The position numbers and the translations under genes were made by a program. From NCBI GenBank assembly GCA_025353165.1, contig JANXRE010000136.1, forward strand, positions 62,001 to 126,000: a DNA stretch of 64,000 nucleotides. The letters are read 5' to 3'. Below, in pieces: positions 15,541-24,485 of the stretch. Every line of letters starts with the position of its first letter. The first letter of the stretch is position 1. The notes beneath the pieces were generated by a model, which made no database searches, was not told the origin of the DNA, and was given only the letters and a program-made list of their open reading frames with translations. Source of the stretch: Acidobacteriota bacterium (GTDB lineage Bacteria > Acidobacteriota > Terriglobia > Bryobacterales > Bryobacteraceae).

Positions 15541-16458
15541 ATGTCATTAATTGTCGTGGGTTCCGTCGCTTATGATGCGGTGGAAACCCCTCACGGGCGC
15601 ATCGACCGCATGCTCGGCGGCGCCTGCACCTATATATCCCTGGCGGCGAGTTACTACACGAAGGTGGGAATCGTCGCCGTGGTCGGCGAGGATTTCGCGC
15701 AAGCCGACGTGGACCTGCTCGCCTCCCGCGCAATCGATCTCGAAGGGCTGGAACGCGCGCCCGGAAAGACGTTCTTCTGGTCCGGAAAATACTCTGACGA
15801 CATGAACGATCGCGAGACGCTTCAGACTGACCTGAACGTCTTCGCGGATTTTCAGCCGAAGCTGCCCGCCAGCTACCGCGCGGAGTCGTATCTGCTGCTG
15901 GGCAACATCCAGCCGGACCTTCAGCGCGCCGTCCGCGACCAAATGACCAACCCCCGGCTGGTGGGCGGCGACACGATGAACTACTGGATCGACGGATCGC
16001 GCGCCGCGTTGCTCGAAACGCTCAAGGGCTGGGACTTTCTGCTGATCAACGACAGCGAAGCCCGATCGCTCTCCGGCGAGTCCAATCTGAAACGGGCCGC
16101 GCGGAAGATCCTCGACATGGGCCCCAGCACGCTGGTCGTCAAGCGCGGAGAATACGGCGCGATGCTGTTCCGAGGCGACTCTTATTTCGTCGTGCCCGGC
16201 TATCTGCTGGAAGAGGTGTTCGATCCCACGGGCGCGGGCGACTGCTTCGCCGGCGGATTCGTGGGATACCTGGCGCAGTGCGGCTTCGACCTGCGGGATC
16301 CGAACCTCGATCCGAAGATTCTGCACCGGGCGGTGATCCACGGTTCGGTAATGGGAAGCTTCTGCTGTGAGAAATTCGGCGTGGACCGCTTCCGCACGCT
16401 CACTCGAGCGGAAATCGACGGGCGATTTGAAGAATTCAGGCGCTTCACGGAATTCTAA
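15541..16458 (+). CDS. PfkB-family carbohydrate/nucleoside kinase
   Basis: 305-residue ribokinase-fold kinase. Recognised by the N-terminal IVVGSVAYDAVETPHG, the MLGGACTYISLAASYY glycine motif and the C-terminal PfkB signature DPTGAGDCFAGGF, in which Asp is the catalytic base and GAGD forms the anion hole. Substrate is not obvious; the sequence is closer to acidobacterial 'sugar kinase' paralogs than to RbsK at 51129. ATG 15541 has GGAG a few bases upstream, and an upstream in-frame extension would run into tRNA-Thr. It is the first of four tightly packed genes (kinase, glycosyltransferase, dapF, UDP-sugar dehydrogenase). Confidence 0.9.
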   Translation: MSLIVVGSVAYDAVETPHGRIDRMLGGACTYISLAASYYTKVGIVAVVGEDFAQADVDLLASRAIDLEGLERAPGKTFFWSGKYSDDMNDRETLQTDLNVFADFQPKLPASYRAESYLLLGNIQPDLQRAVRDQMTNPRLVGGDTMNYWIDGSRAALLETLKGWDFLLINDSEARSLSGESNLKRAARKILDMGPSTLVVKRGEYGAMLFRGDSYFVVPGYLLEEVFDPTGAGDCFAGGFVGYLAQCGFDLRDPNLDPKILHRAVIHGSVMGSFCCEKFGVDRFRTLTRAEIDGRFEEFRRFTEF

Positions 16459-16483
16459 GCGGGTCCAACTGCCCTGGCTTGAA

Positions 16484-17968
16484 ATGCTGGCGGTATTGCC
16501 GCCGCTCGGTGCAGTGGTCTCCCTGGCCGCGTGGTTCTTCCTAAGCCACGGATACACTCTGTCTTACGGCGATGCCGAGGCGCACTTAAACATCGCCCGC
16601 GGCATCCTCGATTCCCGCACGCCGGGCCTCGATCAGCTCGGCACCGTCTGGCTGCCCGTCCCGCACTTGTTGATGATCCCGTTCGTAACGCGGGACGCCT
16701 GGTGGCACTCGGGCCTGGCGGGCGCCCTCCCGTCCGCGATCTGTTTCGCGCTCGCGGGAGTCTTCCTGTTCGGCGCGGTGCGGATAGCGCTGGAATCGCG
16801 CGCGGCCGCCTGTGTGGCCGTGGCCCTCTTCGCGCTGAACCCCAACGTGCTCTACCTGTCGTCGATCCCCATGACGGAACCCGTAATGTTCCTGGGCTTC
16901 TTCGGGCTCCTGTTCGCGACCGTGTGGTTCCGGCGCACGGGATCGTGGTGGGCCATATTGCTGGCTGCGTTCTTCTCGAACTGGGCCTCGCTGACGCGGT
17001 ACGAGGGCTGGTTCCTGATCCCGTTCGTCACCCTGTACATTTTCCTGGTAGCGCGCCGGGACCGGTGGTTCGCGGCTGGCCTGTTTGCCGCGCTCGCATC
17101 GCTGGGCCCCCTCGCCTGGATGGCGCACAATGGCTGGTACACGGGAAACCCGCTCGATTTCTACAACGGCCCGTACTCGGCGAAAGCGATCCAGGGCGGA
17201 AAGTATTATCCGGGCCAGAACGAGTGGCTGAAGGCGTGGTTGTATTTCCGGACGGCGGCGTGGTGGTGCGCGGGCGCTCCTCTGTATTGGATCGGCGCCG
17301 CGGGCATTTTAGCCGCGCTTTGGAAACGGGCGTTCTGGCCGGTCGCGCTCTGCGCGTTACTGCCGGTGTTCTACCTGCTGGGCATCCATGGCCAAGGCAA
17401 CCCCATCTTCCTGCCGGACCTCTGGACTAGGAGTTACTACAACACCCGTTACGGACTCGCAGCCATGCCGCTGCTCGTAATAGCGGGGGCGGCGATCGTG
17501 GCTTGCACCCCGCGCGCCGCGCGGACGGCGGCCGCCGTGGTTCTCATCGGAGCGGCGGTGGCGCCCTGGATCTACTATCCTCACGCCGATTCCTGGATCT
17601 GCTGGAAGGAGTCGCGGGTCAACTCCGACGCGCGCCGCGAATGGACCCGACAGGCCGCCGATTTTTTCCGCGACCGGTATCGCCCGCGCGACGGCGTGTT
17701 CCTGTCTTTCGGCGATCAGATCGGGATCCTCCGCGAGGCTCGCATTCCGCTTCGCGAGGTTCTTCACGTCGGCAACAACCCCGCCTTCCTGGCGGCGGTG
17801 AACCGGCCGGATCTGTTCCTGCGCGAACGTTGGGCCGTGACTTTGAACGGGGACGCGATCGATACCGCCATGGTGAGAACGTTCCTGCGCGGGCCGCAGT
17901 ATACGCTGGTAAAGACGGTTGTGGTTAAGGGCGCCGGCCCGGTTCAGATTTACGAGCGAACCCCATGA
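16484..17968 (+). CDS. GT-C-type membrane glycosyltransferase (GT39/PMT-like)
   Basis: 494 residues with about 10-12 membrane segments. The first extracytoplasmic loop holds SYGDAEAHLNIAR, fitting the acidic metal/lipid-sugar motif of GT-C enzymes that use polyprenyl-phosphate sugars. A soluble C-terminal part (about 400-494) follows. ATG 16484 is 25 bp after the kinase stop; the frame is open upstream but overlaps that gene. ATGA overlap couples it to dapF. Probably transfers a sugar to lipid, glycan or protein on the outer face of the inner membrane; acceptor unknown. Confidence 0.78.
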   Translation: MLAVLPPLGAVVSLAAWFFLSHGYTLSYGDAEAHLNIARGILDSRTPGLDQLGTVWLPVPHLLMIPFVTRDAWWHSGLAGALPSAICFALAGVFLFGAVRIALESRAAACVAVALFALNPNVLYLSSIPMTEPVMFLGFFGLLFATVWFRRTGSWWAILLAAFFSNWASLTRYEGWFLIPFVTLYIFLVARRDRWFAAGLFAALASLGPLAWMAHNGWYTGNPLDFYNGPYSAKAIQGGKYYPGQNEWLKAWLYFRTAAWWCAGAPLYWIGAAGILAALWKRAFWPVALCALLPVFYLLGIHGQGNPIFLPDLWTRSYYNTRYGLAAMPLLVIAGAAIVACTPRAARTAAAVVLIGAAVAPWIYYPHADSWICWKESRVNSDARREWTRQAADFFRDRYRPRDGVFLSFGDQIGILREARIPLREVLHVGNNPAFLAAVNRPDLFLRERWAVTLNGDAIDTAMVRTFLRGPQYTLVKTVVVKGAGPVQIYERTP

Positions 17969-18783
17969 ACATCCCCTACACCAAAGCGCACGGCGCAAAG
18001 AACGATTTCCTTCTAACCTGGCGCGACCACGTCGACGTGTCCGATTTCCCCGAGGCGGCGCGAGCCATCTGCGACCGGCACACCGGGGTGGGAGCGGACG
18101 GCTGGCTGCTGGTGGAGCGCGGGGCCGGGGGCGCGGACGGATCCATTCACCTCTACAACTCCGACGGAAGCGTCGCGGAGATGTCCGGCAACGGTACGCG
18201 ATGTGCCGCCGCCTTCCTGATTGAAGCCGGCGCCGCTCAAACGGACGTGCGAATCCAGACCGGAGCCGGCCTGAAGAGCTTGCGCCTTCTCGAGCGCCGC
18301 GGCCGCTGCTTTTTGTTCGAGATGAACATGGGCACGCCGCACTATTCTCAGGAGGACTTGCGTTTCCCGTTGGAGGTAATGGGCGGCGTACGCGAGGTCG
18401 CGATTCTGAACGTCGGGAATCCGCAGTGCGCCGTGTTCGTCAGCGATTTCCAATTCGAGTGGCGGGAACTGGGCCGCGAGATCGAATCCCACCGGCAGTT
18501 CCCGAACCGCACGAATGTGTCATTTATACGGTCAGTGGATGCCCACACGATCGACGTGCGCTTTTATGAACGGGGCGCCGGCGAAACCATGAGTTCCGGT
18601 ACGGGCTCCACCGGAGCGGCGGCGGCGGCGATGCTGCGCGGCCTGGCGACGAGTCCCGTGCGTGTACTCACGCCTGCCGGCCCGCTCGAAGTGAGCGACA
18701 AGAACGGCGAGCTTTATCTCTCCGGCCCGGCGGAGATCGTGGCCGGAGGCCAATTCTATATGGGAGTCATGAATGCAAATTGA
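17965..18783 (+). CDS. dapF: Diaminopimelate epimerase with a Cys-to-Ser active-site change
   Basis: Converts LL- to meso-diaminopimelate for lysine and peptidoglycan. 272 residues with the two-lobed DapF fold: HTGVGADGWLLV, EMSGNGTRCAAAF containing catalytic Cys80, and YERGAGETMSSGTGSTG. In standard DapF the last motif is GETxACGTG and supplies the second catalytic thiol; here the aligned residue is Ser211. The enzyme may thus work with a Cys/Ser pair, be slow, or act on another substrate. No other dapF is seen in the window. It overlaps the glycosyltransferase stop by 4 bp and the dehydrogenase start by 11 bp. Confidence 0.88.
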   Translation: MNIPYTKAHGAKNDFLLTWRDHVDVSDFPEAARAICDRHTGVGADGWLLVERGAGGADGSIHLYNSDGSVAEMSGNGTRCAAAFLIEAGAAQTDVRIQTGAGLKSLRLLERRGRCFLFEMNMGTPHYSQEDLRFPLEVMGGVREVAILNVGNPQCAVFVSDFQFEWRELGREIESHRQFPNRTNVSFIRSVDAHTIDVRFYERGAGETMSSGTGSTGAAAAAMLRGLATSPVRVLTPAGPLEVSDKNGELYLSGPAEIVAGGQFYMGVMNAN

Positions 18784-20065
18784 AGAGAAGATTGCGGCGA
18801 AAACGGCCCGCGTCGGTATTGTCGGGTTGGGTTATGTCGGCCTGCCCCTGGCGGTAGAATTCGCGAAGGCTGGGTTTACCGTCACCGGCATCGACGTGCT
18901 GGCGAACAAAGTCGAGATGCTGAACAAGGGCGAGTCGTACGTTCAGGACGTTCCCACTTCCACCCTCGCACCCCTCGTCGCCGAAAAGAAGTTCTCGGCG
19001 ACCACCGACTTCTCGGTCATTCGCGAGCTGGACACCATCAACATCTGCGTCCCCACTCCCTTGCGGAAAACCAAGGATCCGGACATGAGCTTCATCGTGT
19101 CCGCCGCCCAGGAAATCGCCAAATACTTCCATCCCGGACTGCTGGTGATCCTGGAATCGACTACCTATCCGGGTACCACGAACGAATTGCTGCTTCCGAT
19201 GTTCGAACAGTCCGGACTGAAGGTAGGCGAAGACTTCTTCCTGTGCTTCTCGCCGGAGCGCGTCGATCCCGGCAACCCTGTATACCAGACGTTGAACACG
19301 CCGAAGGTGGTCGGCGGCATCACGCCGGCCTGCACGGAGGTCGGCCGGCTGTTTTTCGCGCAGGCGCTCGAACACGTCGTCCCGGTTAGCGATACGCGCG
19401 TGGCCGAGATGGTGAAGCTACTCGAGAACACGTTCCGCATGATCAACATCGGGCTCGCCAACGAGATGGCGCTGATGTGCGACGGTATGGGGATCAATGT
19501 CTGGGAGGTGATCGACGCGGCCGCGACCAAGCCTTTCGGCTTCATGCCGTTTTATCCCGGCCCCGGCCTGGGAGGGCACTGCATCCCGATCGACCCGTTC
19601 TACCTATCTTGGAAGACCAAGCAATCCGGCATTGAGGCGAGATTCATCGAGCTGGCCGGCTACATCAACGGGAACATGCCGCACTTCGTGGTGGACAAAG
19701 TACAGCACGCTCTCAACGAACACACGAAGCCGGTGAAGGGCTCCCATGTTCACGTCGCCGGCATCGCGTACAAGCGCAACATCGACGATGTCCGCGAATC
19801 GCCGGCTCTCGACGTAATCATGCTGCTGGAGAAGCGCGGCGCCAAGGTGACCTACAGCGATCCGTTCATCCCGAGCGTGCGCCTGGATCACCGGACGGCG
19901 CAGTCGCAGGATCTGCTCGAAACCGCCGCGGAAGCCGACTGCGTAGTGATCATCACCGATCACTCCGACTTCGATTACCAGGCTTTGCTTGACGCGTCCA
20001 GCTTAATCGTGGACACGCGAAACGCCATGAAGAAATTCCAATCAAAGAAAATCGTCCGTCTGTAG
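18773..20065 (+). CDS. UDP-N-acetyl-sugar 6-dehydrogenase (WbpA/WecC family)
   Basis: NAD-dependent four-electron oxidation of a UDP-hexose (probably UDP-GlcNAc or UDP-ManNAc type) to the uronate for surface polysaccharide. 430 residues: Rossmann start VGIVGLGYVGLPLAVEFAKAG, ESTTYPGTT, catalytic Cys in PGPGLGGHCIPIDP, and a C-terminal UDP-binding domain (GIAYKRNIDDVRESPALDVI). The sequence favours the WbpA/WecC branch over UDP-glucose dehydrogenase because of SPERVDPGN and the KPFGFMPFYPGPG segment. Last gene of the tRNA-Thr-led operon; pairs logically with the upstream glycosyltransferase. Confidence 0.93.
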   Translation: MQIEEKIAAKTARVGIVGLGYVGLPLAVEFAKAGFTVTGIDVLANKVEMLNKGESYVQDVPTSTLAPLVAEKKFSATTDFSVIRELDTINICVPTPLRKTKDPDMSFIVSAAQEIAKYFHPGLLVILESTTYPGTTNELLLPMFEQSGLKVGEDFFLCFSPERVDPGNPVYQTLNTPKVVGGITPACTEVGRLFFAQALEHVVPVSDTRVAEMVKLLENTFRMINIGLANEMALMCDGMGINVWEVIDAAATKPFGFMPFYPGPGLGGHCIPIDPFYLSWKTKQSGIEARFIELAGYINGNMPHFVVDKVQHALNEHTKPVKGSHVHVAGIAYKRNIDDVRESPALDVIMLLEKRGAKVTYSDPFIPSVRLDHRTAQSQDLLETAAEADCVVIITDHSDFDYQALLDASSLIVDTRNAMKKFQSKKIVRL

Positions 20066-20104
20066 GATCTGCGGCTCATTCACAATTCCCGATCCGGCTC
20101 GCCT

Positions 20105-20485
20105 TTACGCCACCGCCTGCCGGCCAGAGCCCAGCGGGAGGGCCAAAGCGATTCCCGAGTAGGGAACCCTGGGAACAATCGTCCCGCCCTGTCCCTTCCG
20201 TAGCTGGACCAGACCATACCTCTCCATGGTTTTGAGCGTCCGGGAGAGGTTCGATTTGGCCCGGCCCGAGAGTTCGGAGAGTTCGGCCAGCGAGCCCGGT
20301 TGCGTTTCCGCGATGAGCGCCAGAAGGGCACGGTTGCGGTCGGAGAGGATTTTCGCAAAGCTCTCCATCGAGACGAACCAGATTTTCGGGTCGTCCCTGC
20401 GGGCAACGCGCTTGCCGCTGGCAACCGCAAGAGTGCGGGCCTTCATCTGTTCATACTTGGCAATTCCTACCCTTAGCGTCGTCAT
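20105..20485 (-). CDS. TumA-like HTH antitoxin of a TumE/TumA module
   Basis: 126 residues. The N-terminal part (YEQMKARTLAVASGKR) is followed by a winged helix-turn-helix (LSDRNRALLALIAETQPGSLAELSELSGRAKSNLSRTLKTMERYGLV), which should bind DNA and repress its own operon. It is encoded after the toxin and overlaps it by 4 bp (ATGA), the order seen for toxin-first modules. The family is the MarR-like/HVO_A0114 HTH type found beside DUF6516 (TumE) toxins. The C-terminal tail (VPYSGIALALPLG) probably contacts the toxin (inference). Confidence 0.8.
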   Translation of the reverse strand: MTTLRVGIAKYEQMKARTLAVASGKRVARRDDPKIWFVSMESFAKILSDRNRALLALIAETQPGSLAELSELSGRAKSNLSRTLKTMERYGLVQLRKGQGGTIVPRVPYSGIALALPLGSGRQAVA

Positions 20486-20850
20486 GGAATAACTCCTCGT
20501 TGTTTGAGCACTGCGTCCACCTCAGCCCAGAAATCCGCCAGGAGCGTCGCGGCGTCCTTGTAATCGTAAGGCCTCATCGTCCGCAAGCGATGTTTATGGT
20601 CGTGCCGCCTCCGCGATCTTCCGGCCGGCCCTGCCGTTGGCTGTACCGGATGAGCGTTATCGAATCCCACAAGGCGCTCGCCGCTTTCGGTATGTAGGGT
20701 CAGTGAATAGCTCAACCCGTGGGGCCGCTCGAGTGTCGGGTCAACGCGTCGGACCGCGAATCTCACCCAATGCTTCCCGTCGGGATCGACCACGAATACC
20801 TGGCCATCCAAGTCCAAGGGTGTCAAGGCTGCGGTCCCGGATCTGCTCAC
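20482..20850 (-). CDS. TumE-like toxin (DUF6516)
   Basis: 122 residues when started at GTG 20850. Core LDLDGQVFVVDPDGKHWVRFAVRRV, RPHGLSYSLTLH, RLVGFDNAHPV and DHKHRLRTMRPYDYKDAATLLADFW matches the TumE/DUF6516 toxin family. A TTG at 20889 would extend the frame, but that extension would translate the perfect palindrome at 20863-20881, which is better explained as an operator, so the GTG start is chosen. The ribosome site is weak (AGGTGG directly abutting the start). No internal stop or frameshift: the module looks functional, unlike the TA relics at 25.5-26.2 kb. Confidence 0.8.
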   Translation of the reverse strand: MSRSGTAALTPLDLDGQVFVVDPDGKHWVRFAVRRVDPTLERPHGLSYSLTLHTESGERLVGFDNAHPVQPTAGPAGRSRRRHDHKHRLRTMRPYDYKDAATLLADFWAEVDAVLKQRGVIP

Positions 20851-20862
20851 CCACCTGTTGAT

Positions 20863-20881
20863 GTTATCAGCCCGTGATAAC
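20863..20881. promoter_or_regulatory. Candidate operator of the TumE/TumA operon
   Basis: GTTATCA-N5-TGATAAC, perfect 7-bp arms, 13-31 bp upstream of the toxin start. Location over the expected promoter and the HTH fold of the antitoxin support autoregulation; not tested. Confidence 0.55.
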
Positions 20882-21429
20882 CAAGTCAAGGTCGCGCGCC
20901 ACTTGGTTTCCGAAAAGCCCAGGAGCTTGGGCCAGCCCCTCAGCGTCCTGGCGTCCGATCCTCCTCATGGAAAATCCGAAGCGATCCTAAAGCGATTCTC
21001 AGCCACCGCCCAGGACGTTTACTTCTTCGTCGACAAGCTGAAGAATTGCCAGAACCTGGTATGCGGTCTCGCAGACCTTGGATTCCGGCTGCCAACGCTA
21101 CACCATTAAAATGCGGAATATAGCCGGCCGGAGAGTGGCGCGCCTTATGAGGAATGCACGGACCGAAGGCTCTTGATTTTGGACAAAGCGGCTCAGGAGA
21201 TTGGTGGTCGACATTACAACCTCGGGGCTCATCGGATCCGTTATGCACGAGTATGGCTATCCGCCTTAACGGTCTGACGAGGCCTGGAAGCGGCGCGTCA
21301 CGTGAAGTTTGGCGGTAGTGTATCGAAGTTGATGCACTACCAGTTTGGCTGAAGAGAACGTCTGATTTTTGCCTCCCGGTAGTGCGCTAAAAGTTGGTTG
21401 ATCGGGAAAAGTGAAAAGTGGGACACCCC
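20882..21429. other. Intergenic region with one strong hairpin
   Basis: No convincing gene in 548 bp. Short frames here lack family resemblance and ribosome sites. The main feature is an 11-bp stem with a six-base GAAGTT loop at 21314-21341 (see repeat entry), followed near 21379 by a second, imperfect GGTAGTG half. This could be the decayed end of an insertion element. Confidence 0.5.
21314..21341. repeat. Hairpin-forming inverted repeat
   Basis: GGTAGTGTATC and GATGCACTACC pair over 11 positions (one G-T wobble) around a GAAGTT loop. No T-tract follows, so it is not a typical intrinsic terminator. A similar left half (GGTAGTGCG) recurs about 65 bp downstream. Origin unknown. Confidence 0.6.
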
Positions 21430-21654
21430 TTATAGAGTGCTCTCCAGGTATTCGAGGTACTTCTTCAGACTAGCTACGAATTCCTTGCGAAGATCGGCGT
21501 CAAACCGTACTCGCGCGAAAACCACCCTACCATCGGTTTCTTTGCCAACCGAGGTTGAGATTTCACCGGTTTGAAGGGGCTGTTTGGGCGCAAGCGCCGA
21601 CGCGGCACTCCCGGTCGATTTGGCCGAACCACGTTCCTCAACAACGCTCTCCAT
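21430..21654 (-). CDS. Small hypothetical protein (74 aa)
   Basis: Not recognised. ATG 21654 is preceded by a very strong ribosome site (AAAGGAGGGGGAG, about 5-6 bp spacing), which argues for real translation. The protein has a Ser/Ala-rich disordered N-terminal half and an amphipathic helical C-terminus (FDADLRKEFVASLKKYLEYLESTL) that could oligomerise or bind a partner. Neighbours are the TumE/TumA module and the NtrC-type regulator, neither of which clarifies its role. Confidence 0.5.
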   Translation of the reverse strand: MESVVEERGSAKSTGSAASALAPKQPLQTGEISTSVGKETDGRVVFARVRFDADLRKEFVASLKKYLEYLESTL

Positions 21655-21825
21655 CGTAGCTCCCCCTCCTTTGGCGGCTCGATCTCCTCGTCAACCTCGC
21701 CTAACCCGAATTCTTACCGCGAAGATAAGTTGGCCGCCTCGCCGAAAATAGCGGCGCTTAAGCATATGGGTTTTGACAAGGCCCATGGTGAAGCCGGGCT
21801 TTATCCCGGTTCAAGCTGCGGCCAA

Positions 21826-23190
21826 TTAATTCTCTTTATCGTTATCCAGCCCCATCTGGGACAGCCGGTAGCGAAAAGCATTCCGGGTCAGGCCGAGCAA
21901 CCGCGCGGCCTGGCTCTTATTCCCGCTCGCCCGCTTCAGCGCCTCCCGGATAATGGACTGCTCGTACTCATCGAGAGTCACCCCATCCGGCAGGAAGGAA
22001 CTGGCCACCGCAGACCGCGAAGACATCGGCGCCATGTCGAGCCGGATATCCTCCGGCCGCAGCGTCTCGCCCGCGCTCAACACCAGACTCCGCTCGATCA
22101 CGTTTTCGACTTCGCGGACATTCCCCGGCCAGTGATACGACATGAGCTTCTCGATGGCGGCATCGCTGATGCCCGTAGCCGCGCTGCCCAGTTCAGGGCC
22201 GAGCTTCACCACGAAATGCCGCGCCAGAAACGGAATGTCCTCCTTCCGCTCGCGCAGCGGCGGAATGTTAATCGGAAGCACGTTCAGCCGGTAGTAAAGA
22301 TCCTCGCGGAAACGCCCTTCTTCCAGCGCGGCCCGAAGATCGACATTTGTGGCGGCAAGCACCCGGACATCGATATGCCGCGTCTTGTTGCTGCCGAGCC
22401 GCTCGAACTCCCGCTCCTGCAGAATACGCAGCAGCTTCACCTGAATACCGGGCGGCACGTCCCCAATCTCGTCGAGGAACACCGTACCCGTATCCGCCTG
22501 CTCGAATTTCCCCAGCTTGGTCGTATTCGCACCCGTGAACGCTCCCTTCTCGTAGCCGAACAGTTCGCTCTCCATCAGGTTCTCCGGGAGCGCCGAGCAG
22601 TTGATCTTCACGAAGGGGCGATCCCGGCGGGGCGAATGATGGTGAATGGCGCGGGCGATCAGGTCCTTGCCCACTCCGCTCTCGCCGCACAGCAGCACCG
22701 TGGCCCGCGTCGGAGCGACCCGTACGACGGTGTGGAAGATCTCCTGCATATTCCCGCTCCGGCCGATGATGTTGTCGAACGCGTACTTGTGGTCGAGCGC
22801 TTCCTTCAGTTGCAGGTTCTCATCCCGTAGAGCGCGGACCTCCAGCGCCTTGGCGATCACGGTCGTCAGGTGATCCAGGGAAAAGGGCTTGATGAGGAAA
22901 TCGGCCGCGCCCGACTTCATCGCCGTCACGGCATTCTCGACGGTGCCGAACGCGGTCATCAGGATTACGGGAGTGTTCGAATTCTGCCGGCGCAGAGTAT
23001 CGAGCAGAGCCAAGCCGTCCATCGCCGGCAGCCGCAGGTCGGTCAGCACCAGTTGCGCCTGGTCGCATATCCGCAGCGCGTCCTCGGCCGACGCCGCTTG
23101 CAGAACGTCATAGCCCGCGCCCCGCAGCTGCAGCTCAATCACGCGGCGCAGCTTGTCTTCGTCCTCTACGACGAGAATAGAAGTTTTCAT
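21826..23190 (-). CDS. NtrC-family sigma-54-dependent response regulator
   Basis: 454 residues: receiver domain 1-120 with phospho-acceptor Asp51 ([12 protein letters not shown]) and the conserved IKPF Lys; AAA+ domain about 140-380 with Walker A GESGVGKD, the sigma-54-contacting loop [13 protein letters not shown] and Walker B VFLDEIGD; and a Fis-type HTH at the C-terminus ([20 protein letters not shown]). All motifs are intact, so it should activate sigma-54 promoters on phosphorylation. It overlaps the histidine-kinase stop by 4 bp (ATGA). Target genes are unknown; I saw no convincing GG-N10-GC promoter in the window. Confidence 0.97.
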   Translation of the reverse strand: MKTSILVVEDEDKLRRVIELQLRGAGYDVLQAASAEDALRICDQAQLVLTDLRLPAMDGLALLDTLRRQNSNTPVILMTAFGTVENAVTAMKSGAADFLIKPFSLDHLTTVIAKALEVRALRDENLQLKEALDHKYAFDNIIGRSGNMQEIFHTVVRVAPTRATVLLCGESGVGKDLIARAIHHHSPRRDRPFVKINCSALPENLMESELFGYEKGAFTGANTTKLGKFEQADTGTVFLDEIGDVPPGIQVKLLRILQEREFERLGSNKTRHIDVRVLAATNVDLRAALEEGRFREDLYYRLNVLPINIPPLRERKEDIPFLARHFVVKLGPELGSAATGISDAAIEKLMSYHWPGNVREVENVIERSLVLSAGETLRPEDIRLDMAPMSSRSAVASSFLPDGVTLDEYEQSIIREALKRASGNKSQAARLLGLTRNAFRYRLSQMGLDNDKEN

Positions 23191-24443
23191 TCGCCTCGCC
23201 CCTTCATCGGCAGATAGACCCGAAACACGCTTCCCTCTCCCGGCTGGCTCTCTACCAGCATCTTGCCGCCGTGCTCGTCGACGATCTTCGAAACGATCGC
23301 CAGCCCCAACCCCACTCCGTCGGGTTTGGTCGTGAAGAACGGATTGAAGACGCTCTCGACCTGTCTAGGATCGATGCCGGATCCCCGATCGATGACCGAG
23401 ATCTCGACCTCCCCGTCAGCCGGCCGCGTTTTCACCGTCACGGCGCCGTCCGGCGGCGAGGCCTGCACCGCGTTGAGCACCAGGTTATAAATCACGCGCT
23501 CCATCAGCTCCCCATCCAGCGGGAACGGGCGGATGTCGGGCGAGTAGTTCTTATAGATCGCCACGTTCGAGGGCGGCCGCTCGCGTTCGACCAGAGCGAC
23601 GGCCCGGTCGATCACGGCCCCGATATCGGTGGGATCCAGCCGCAGGCTCAGCGGCCGGGCGAATTCGAGGAACCGCGTGATCAGCGAGTTCGTGCGGTCC
23701 ACCTCGCTGGAGATATAGCCCGCCAGCTCGCGGGCCACCTCGTTGCCGGCGGGCAGCGTTCGGCCGAGCATCTCGGCCGAGGTGCGCATGGTGCTCATGG
23801 GATTCCGCAATTCATGGGCGAGGCCGGCGGTCAGTTGCCCCAGCGCGGCGAGCCGGTCGGCGCGGCGGACAGCTGCTTCGGCATCCTGCAAGCTGACGTT
23901 CGCCGCCGCCAGTTGCTCCGCGACCGCCTGGTACTTGCGGGCCCTTTCGCGCGTGGCGCCGGCAAGCTGGTGCGTCAGCAGTCCGACCACGGGCAGCAAA
24001 ACGAGCCGCAGCAACAGTTCCTTGATCTGGTCGGTGGGAATGAACTGCCGGTCCCAGTCGATGAACAGCAGAAAGGACAAGTATCCGAGCGATGCGATCA
24101 GAGTGACCGCGAATGCTCCGAGCGCGCCGAGCGTCGTGGTCGCGGACACGACGGGAACCAGCAGCACAAAGTAGTAGCTGCTCGCGATCCCATCGGTCTT
24201 CCCGATCAGCAGGTACGCCAAGGCCAGCTTGATCAGGATGGAAGCGATGTTGCCCCGGTCCGTGGCGAAGAAGGGGACCTTCGATTCGAGCACCTGAAAC
24301 ACGGCCAGCAGGGAGAGCAGGGCGATCGCCTCTGGCGTCTGCTCGCCGAAGAACGCGAGTGCCGCGAACAGGAACAGCCATACGACATCCTGCGGGCGGA
24401 TGATCAGCGCTTTCCGCCACTCTGTTCGGGAGCCCGGCGTCAC
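23187..24443 (-). CDS. Membrane sensor histidine kinase (NtrB/AtoS-like)
   Basis: 418 residues from GTG 24443. About six membrane helices occupy residues 20-170 with very short loops, so the signal is probably membrane or envelope state. A coiled coil (RERARKYQAVAEQLAAANVSLQDAEAA) links to the HisKA domain with phospho-His in LAHELRNPMSTM. The ATPase domain carries NLVLNAVQASP (N box), DRGSGIDP (G1) and GVGLGLAIVSKIVDEHGG (G2). The frame is open further upstream but would overlap the divergent amidase gene, so the GTG start is chosen. Cognate partner is the overlapping NtrC-type regulator. Confidence 0.93.
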   Translation of the reverse strand: MTPGSRTEWRKALIIRPQDVVWLFLFAALAFFGEQTPEAIALLSLLAVFQVLESKVPFFATDRGNIASILIKLALAYLLIGKTDGIASSYYFVLLVPVVSATTTLGALGAFAVTLIASLGYLSFLLFIDWDRQFIPTDQIKELLLRLVLLPVVGLLTHQLAGATRERARKYQAVAEQLAAANVSLQDAEAAVRRADRLAALGQLTAGLAHELRNPMSTMRTSAEMLGRTLPAGNEVARELAGYISSEVDRTNSLITRFLEFARPLSLRLDPTDIGAVIDRAVALVERERPPSNVAIYKNYSPDIRPFPLDGELMERVIYNLVLNAVQASPPDGAVTVKTRPADGEVEISVIDRGSGIDPRQVESVFNPFFTTKPDGVGLGLAIVSKIVDEHGGKMLVESQPGEGSVFRVYLPMKGRGE

Positions 24444-24485
24444 TGTGTTCCATGTTAGCCCCAAATCGTGTGATAGGTTCTTGGG

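Noticed and set aside
21040-21120. tRNA-like sequence on the minus strand (AATGGTGTAGC...CCAGGTTC)
   Set aside because: The D- and T-arm resemblance is partial, the anticodon stem does not pair and there is no acceptor stem.
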